A stretch of DNA of 9,123 bases from assembly GCA_023426855.1 (NCBI GenBank), contig JAEZBU010000121.1, positions 1 through 9,123 on the forward strand. The letters run 5' to 3'. This document shows positions 6,921 to 9,123 of this stretch, piece after piece. Source of the DNA: Pseudomonadota bacterium (GTDB lineage: Bacteria > Pseudomonadota > Alphaproteobacteria > Rhizobiales > Hyphomicrobiaceae). The notes beneath the pieces were generated by a model. The model made no database searches and was not told the origin of the DNA. It saw only the letters and a list, made by a program, of their open reading frames with translations. Both the position numbers and the translations under genes were made by a program. Each line of letters opens with the position of its first letter. Position 1 is the stretch's first letter.

Positions 6921-7696
6921 GTTGTGCACTCCTGCTGTACAAGCTGCGTAAGCCATGTGCGAACTTCGTCCGCAGTCTGAAATCCTATTACGGCCCCCGG
7001 ACGCTGTTGTCCGACAGAAAGCCCAAGACCCGACCACCTCGGCAGCACTGCAAACCCTGCTTCGTCGGTCACGTCGTCGCCGATGAAAACCGGTCGGCGG
7101 CGCGCCCACGGCGCATGGGCCATGAATTCGGCGACTGCCGTGCCCTTGCTGAGATTGGCGTGCTTGATTTCGAAGACGAATTTACCGGGGATCACCGTCA
7201 GTCCCTCGGCGCTGTTGGCGCGAACGGCGGCCATGACGACATCGCGGATCACCTCCGCCGACTCTGGTGCCTGGCGATAATGGACCGCGATGGCCACGCC
7301 TTTGTCTTCGATAAGTACGCCGTGGATGTTCAACAGCGGCGCCAGCAGCCAGCGAACCGCGGTTGGCAGCAATGGCGCGCCATGCCTGATGTGCCCGCGC
7401 GGATCAATGCGAATTTCGGCGCCATGAACGCCTGCTGCCGGCAGTCGCAGGGGAGACAACAGTGTGTCCACTGCAGCTATCGATCGACCTGATACGATGG
7501 CCAATGCCCCACCCATCCGCCGATACAACGCCTCCAACGCGAAGATCAGGCTGTCCGGCGCATAAACATCGTCCGGACGCAGAGCAATGTCGATGAGAGT
7601 GCCGTCGAGATCAAGGAACAACGCGTCGGTGTCGGGATCAAAAACAATCATAGGGAGCAATCTGAAGGGCCGAGATGTGCGCGCACGCGCCCGCAT
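6917..7696 (-). CDS. otsB: Trehalose-6-phosphate phosphatase (HAD superfamily)
   Basis: OtsB dephosphorylates trehalose-6-phosphate to trehalose. HAD motifs are intact, numbered from the ATG at 7696 (259 residues): motif I LDLDGTL with nucleophile D29 and acid/base D31; motif II IVSGRS with S69; K184 in NLSKGTAV; and the Mg-binding motif IGDDVTDE with D207, D208 and D211. Two sugar-phosphate cap signatures are also present, GVHGAEIR and VIPGKFVFEIK. The frame extends to a GTG at 7714, and a later ATG lies at 7651. I prefer 7696 because GGAGGT precedes it by 10 bases and because a transcript from the EcfG-like promoter would start near 7716, leaving no room for a ribosome site before 7714. The 7651 start would also retain all motifs (244 residues). 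It is the first gene of the unit. Its stop overlaps the GH15 GTG by 4 bp. Confidence 0.95.
   Translation of the reverse strand: MRARARTSRPFRLLPMIVFDPDTDALFLDLDGTLIDIALRPDDVYAPDSLIFALEALYRRMGGALAIVSGRSIAAVDTLLSPLRLPAAGVHGAEIRIDPRGHIRHGAPLLPTAVRWLLAPLLNIHGVLIEDKGVAIAVHYRQAPESAEVIRDVVMAAVRANSAEGLTVIPGKFVFEIKHANLSKGTAVAEFMAHAPWARRRPVFIGDDVTDEAGFAVLPRWSGLGLSVGQQRPGAVIGFQTADEVRTWLTQLVQQECTT
6929..6933 (-). promoter_or_regulatory. Shine-Dalgarno AGGAG for the GH15 gene
   Basis: AGGAG on the minus strand lies inside the last codons of otsB, 8 bases before the GTG at 6920. It decides the start: neither the ATG at 6956 nor the GTG at 6929 can use it, since it lies downstream of the first and overlaps the second. 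Confidence 0.8.
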
Positions 7697-7706
7697 GGTC
7701 ACGGGC

Positions 7707-7712
7707 ACCTCC
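7707..7712 (-). promoter_or_regulatory. Shine-Dalgarno GGAGGT for otsB
   Basis: GGAGGT on the minus strand ends 10 bases before the ATG at 7696. It is the only good ribosome site near the three candidate starts; the one at 7651 is preceded by a pyrimidine-rich CTCCCT instead. Confidence 0.65.
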
Positions 7713-7723
7713 ACTGTTGGTGG

Positions 7724-7748
7724 AACGCAACGGCCGGGTTTGGGTTCC
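7724..7748 (-). promoter_or_regulatory. EcfG (general stress sigma factor) type promoter for the otsB-GH15-otsA operon
   Basis: Minus strand: GGAAC at 7748-7744, a 16-base spacer, then CGTT at 7727-7724. This matches the published alphaproteobacterial EcfG consensus GGAAC-N16/17-CGTT exactly. The -10 element ends 27 bases before the otsB ATG, so the transcript would start near 7716 and have a leader of about 20 bases containing only the ribosome site. Trehalose genes are known EcfG targets in several alphaproteobacteria. Promoter function is inferred from the motif and its position. Confidence 0.75.
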
Positions 7749-7753
7749 GCTTG

Positions 7754-7775
7754 CCTGCCATGTCGGCACGGCAGG
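7754..7775. repeat. 22-bp imperfect palindrome upstream of the EcfG-like promoter
   Basis: The arms CCTGCC and GGCAGG flank a further near-symmetric core (ATGTC/GGCAC), so 9 of 11 base pairs are symmetric and one of the two others is a G-T wobble. It ends 5 bp upstream of the -35 element of the otsB promoter. The position fits an operator for a dimeric regulator. A transcript hairpin is less likely, because no T-run follows on either strand. Confidence 0.4.
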
Positions 7776-8090
7776 TGAGATACAACTATAACCTATTGTC
7801 CAAATCTGACCAGGATGAGCGACAATCCGGACACCAGGCGCACCATCGCTTGCGGGTCTTTTCGTCAGCAATTGACTGTGGCTCGAAAAATGCGTATTCC
7901 CCGCGCATGATCAGCAAACACCAATTTCCGGTACATGTACGAGCTAGCGGCGCGCGCCGCGGCTTGTTGCTGATCGATTCCAAGGAAACCTGAATCGAGC
8001 ACCACGAGCCGCCGGACAAAGTTCGGATGGCTTGGTGTGTTGGTTTTTCCCTGATCCCCCGTTCTCTGTCCGGCTGCATGGGCTCCCTCG

Positions 8091-8095
8091 AGGAG
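8091..8095 (+). promoter_or_regulatory. Shine-Dalgarno AGGAG for the PaiB-family gene
   Basis: AGGAG sits 6 bases ahead of the ATG at 8102. It supports that start over the upstream in-frame ATG at 8027. Confidence 0.75.
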
Positions 8096-8101
8096 ACGGC
8101 C

Positions 8102-8725
8102 ATGTACGTTCCACCTGCTTTCAAGACCGACGACGACGCGGCGTGGGCTTTCGTCGCCGCGCGCGCGTTTGGAACGGTTGTCGCGACTGCCGATGGCTTG
8201 CCGTTCGCAGTGCATGCGCCGCTCCTGACGACAGACAAAGAGGGCGAACGGCGATTGGAATTCCACGTCGCGCGCGCCAATCCGATCGCCACAATGTTAG
8301 CCAACGCCAGCCGCATCCTTGTGATCGTCGCGGGGCCTGACAGCTACGTCTCGCCGGACTGGTACCGGACACCCAATCAGGTGCCGACCTGGAACTACGT
8401 CAGCGTGCATCTGTCCGGCACGGCGCAGGCGATGCCGCGTGAGCGTGCGCGCGACCATATCGAAATGCTCAGTGCGCAGTTCGAAAACCGGCTGGCGCCA
8501 AAGCGTCCGTGGACCGTGGACAAGATGCCGGCCGTCCAGATCGACAAGATGCTGACGGCGATCGTGGCCGTGGAGGTGCGCGTCGAACGCATGGAAGCGC
8601 AGTGGAAACTCAACCAGAACAAGTCACGGGCGGACCGGACCAATGTCCTGCGCATGCTGGCGTCGAGCGGTCATTGGTCGTCGCTCGCCGTTGCCGACAT
8701 GATGGTCGACATGCTGGAGGAATGA
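8102..8725 (+). CDS. PaiB-family FMN-binding protein (putative negative transcriptional regulator)
   Basis: This 207-residue protein belongs to the PaiB / FMN-binding split-barrel family, named for B. subtilis PaiB, which affects protease production and sporulation. The biochemical role of most members is unknown. Family marks are all present: the exact N-terminus MYVPPAF; HAPLL (38-42); FHVARANPI (54-62); the signature YVSPDWYRTPNQVPTWNYVS (82-101) followed by VHLSG; and the tail WKLNQNKSRADR (168-179). The length is normal for the family. The frame is open from an ATG at 8027, but MYVPP is the conserved start and has AGGAG 6 bases upstream. It is divergent from the trehalose operon and convergent with a GNAT gene. 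In B. subtilis paiB neighbours paiA, a GNAT polyamine acetyltransferase, but the arrangement here is different. The DNA-regulator label comes from the family name and is weakly supported. Confidence 0.93.
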   Translation: MYVPPAFKTDDDAAWAFVAARAFGTVVATADGLPFAVHAPLLTTDKEGERRLEFHVARANPIATMLANASRILVIVAGPDSYVSPDWYRTPNQVPTWNYVSVHLSGTAQAMPRERARDHIEMLSAQFENRLAPKRPWTVDKMPAVQIDKMLTAIVAVEVRVERMEAQWKLNQNKSRADRTNVLRMLASSGHWSSLAVADMMVDMLEE

Positions 8726-8727
8726 GA

Positions 8728-8762
8728 CGTCGGCAGGCTGGTTGCAACGCCAGCCTGCGACG
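8728..8762. terminator. Strong hairpin between convergent genes, probable bidirectional terminator
   Basis: GCAGGCTGG (8733-8741) pairs perfectly with CCAGCCTGC (8750-8758) around the loop TTGCAACG. CGTC (8728-8731) and GACG (8759-8762) extend the stem past a single bulged G. It fills the 42-bp gap between the stop of the PaiB-family gene and the stop of the opposite-strand GNAT gene. That location favours a shared terminator, though there is no T-run on either side. Confidence 0.65.
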
Positions 8763-8767
8763 GCACC

Positions 8768-9123
8768 TCATGCGTTCAACCCAGCGGCTGTTGGGCGCTC
8801 CATGTAGCACGCATCTGCGCCGTAGCTGTTCAACGTGCGGCGTAAGTCGTCGGTCATCGCATCGCGGAAGCCAAGCCGGTTCCAGAAGGCCAGTGCGTCC
8901 GCCACTGCGACCAAGGCAACAGTAGAAAAACCGGCCTGATGAGCGCTCTGCGTCACGGCATTGACGATTGTGGCCGCGGCGCCTGAGCCGCGACAAGGCC
9001 TATCGACCGCAATATCGTGGATATACCAGCAGTCGGCGTCTGCGGGCAGCGCGCTGAGGCTCTGATTGAGCGCCGGAGGCTGGCCCCTGCGCCACGGGTG
9101 GCTGACGATATAGGCGCCAATTT
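8768..9123 (-). CDS. GNAT-family N-acetyltransferase, C-terminal part
   Basis: The last 118 residues of an acetyltransferase are in the window; the N-terminus lies beyond the right edge. The visible part runs from IGAYIVSHPWRRGQPPALN through WYIHDIAVDRPCRGSGAA, which is GNAT motif A: a beta strand followed by the acetyl-CoA pyrophosphate loop R-x-x-G-S-G-A. It then continues to VALVAVADALAFWNRLGFRD, the motif B region with the typical FW...LGF helix. The protein ends shortly after, near an ACYMERP strand. The acceptor substrate cannot be deduced; relatives with this SHPWRRG...PPALN pattern are mostly uncharacterised. The gene converges on the PaiB-family gene, with a hairpin between the stops. 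Confidence 0.9.
   Translation of the reverse strand, partial: IGAYIVSHPWRRGQPPALNQSLSALPADADCWYIHDIAVDRPCRGSGAAATIVNAVTQSAHQAGFSTVALVAVADALAFWNRLGFRDAMTDDLRRTLNSYGADACYMERPTAAGLNA

Larger units (their letters stand above)
7697..8101. other. Divergent intergenic region between otsB and the PaiB-family gene
   Basis: About 400 bp without a convincing gene. It holds the otsB promoter and ribosome site, the 22-bp palindrome (7754-7775), and short perfect palindromes GTACATGTAC (7931-7940) and GCGGCGCGCGCCGC (7947-7960). I see no clear sigma-70 type promoter for the plus-strand gene. Open frames here have no codon or family support; a 40-codon minus-strand frame at 7786-7908 is discussed as a finding. 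Confidence 0.6.

Noticed and set aside
7795..7826. ATTGTC/GACAAT inverted repeat with a 20-base spacer
   Set aside because: Six-base arms this far apart are expected by chance, and no further symmetry supports an operator.
7931..7960. Short perfect palindromes GTACATGTAC and GCGGCGCGCGCCGC
   Set aside because: Short, and the second is simple alternating GC in a GC-rich genome; no promoter elements lie around them.
7786..8316. Minus-strand 176-codon open frame spanning the intergenic region and the start of the PaiB-family gene
   Set aside because: Its first half is antisense to the conserved PaiB N-terminus, and no domain is visible. Only the last 40 codons were kept, as a weak small-ORF candidate.

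Overview
The window looks like part of an alphaproteobacterial chromosome, most likely from Hyphomicrobiales and possibly a Bradyrhizobium/Rhodopseudomonas-like lineage. Three things point that way: a GC-rich sequence with tightly packed, overlapping genes; an HWE-family histidine kinase, a family concentrated in Alphaproteobacteria; and a sequence ahead of otsB that matches the consensus for the general stress sigma factor EcfG (GGAAC-N16-CGTT). Genus is an inference. I see no tRNA, rRNA, CRISPR array, insertion sequence or phage gene.

Layout from left to right. (1) 1-1771, minus strand: a three-gene operon read right to left. It encodes a small [2Fe-2S] protein, then an FAD/NAD oxidoreductase with a C-terminal Fe-S domain, then the first 25 codons of a DAO-type FAD oxidoreductase cut by the window edge. 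This is the subunit set of the HcnABC, opine oxidase and D-hydroxyproline dehydrogenase class. The substrate cannot be told from here. (2) 1874-3568, minus strand: a membrane-bound HWE sensor histidine kinase with a periplasmic domain. (3) 3718-7696, minus strand: a trehalose operon, otsB, then a GH15 glucoamylase/trehalase-like gene, then otsA. The genes overlap by 4 and 22 bp, and the GH15 gene begins at a GTG with a good Shine-Dalgarno. (4) 7697-8101: a non-coding divergent region holding the EcfG-like promoter, an adjacent 22-bp imperfect palindrome, and little else that can be defended. (5) 8102-8725, plus strand: a PaiB-family FMN-binding protein. (6) 8728-8762: a strong hairpin between convergent genes. 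(7) 8768-9123, minus strand: the C-terminal part of a GNAT acetyltransferase, cut by the right edge.

How the genes fit together. OtsA joins UDP-glucose and glucose-6-phosphate into trehalose-6-phosphate, and OtsB removes the phosphate. The GH15 enzyme co-translated between them may hydrolyse trehalose or an alpha-glucan, giving the operon a possible built-in turnover arm. The EcfG-like promoter suggests the unit is switched on by general stress, which suits trehalose as a stress protectant. HWE kinases sit upstream of EcfG in some alphaproteobacteria, so the neighbouring kinase is suggestive but unproven as a partner. I did not find a clearly new system. The most notable signals are the promoter's two-fold symmetry, the enclosed GH15 gene, and two hairpins that share a TTGCAAC loop.
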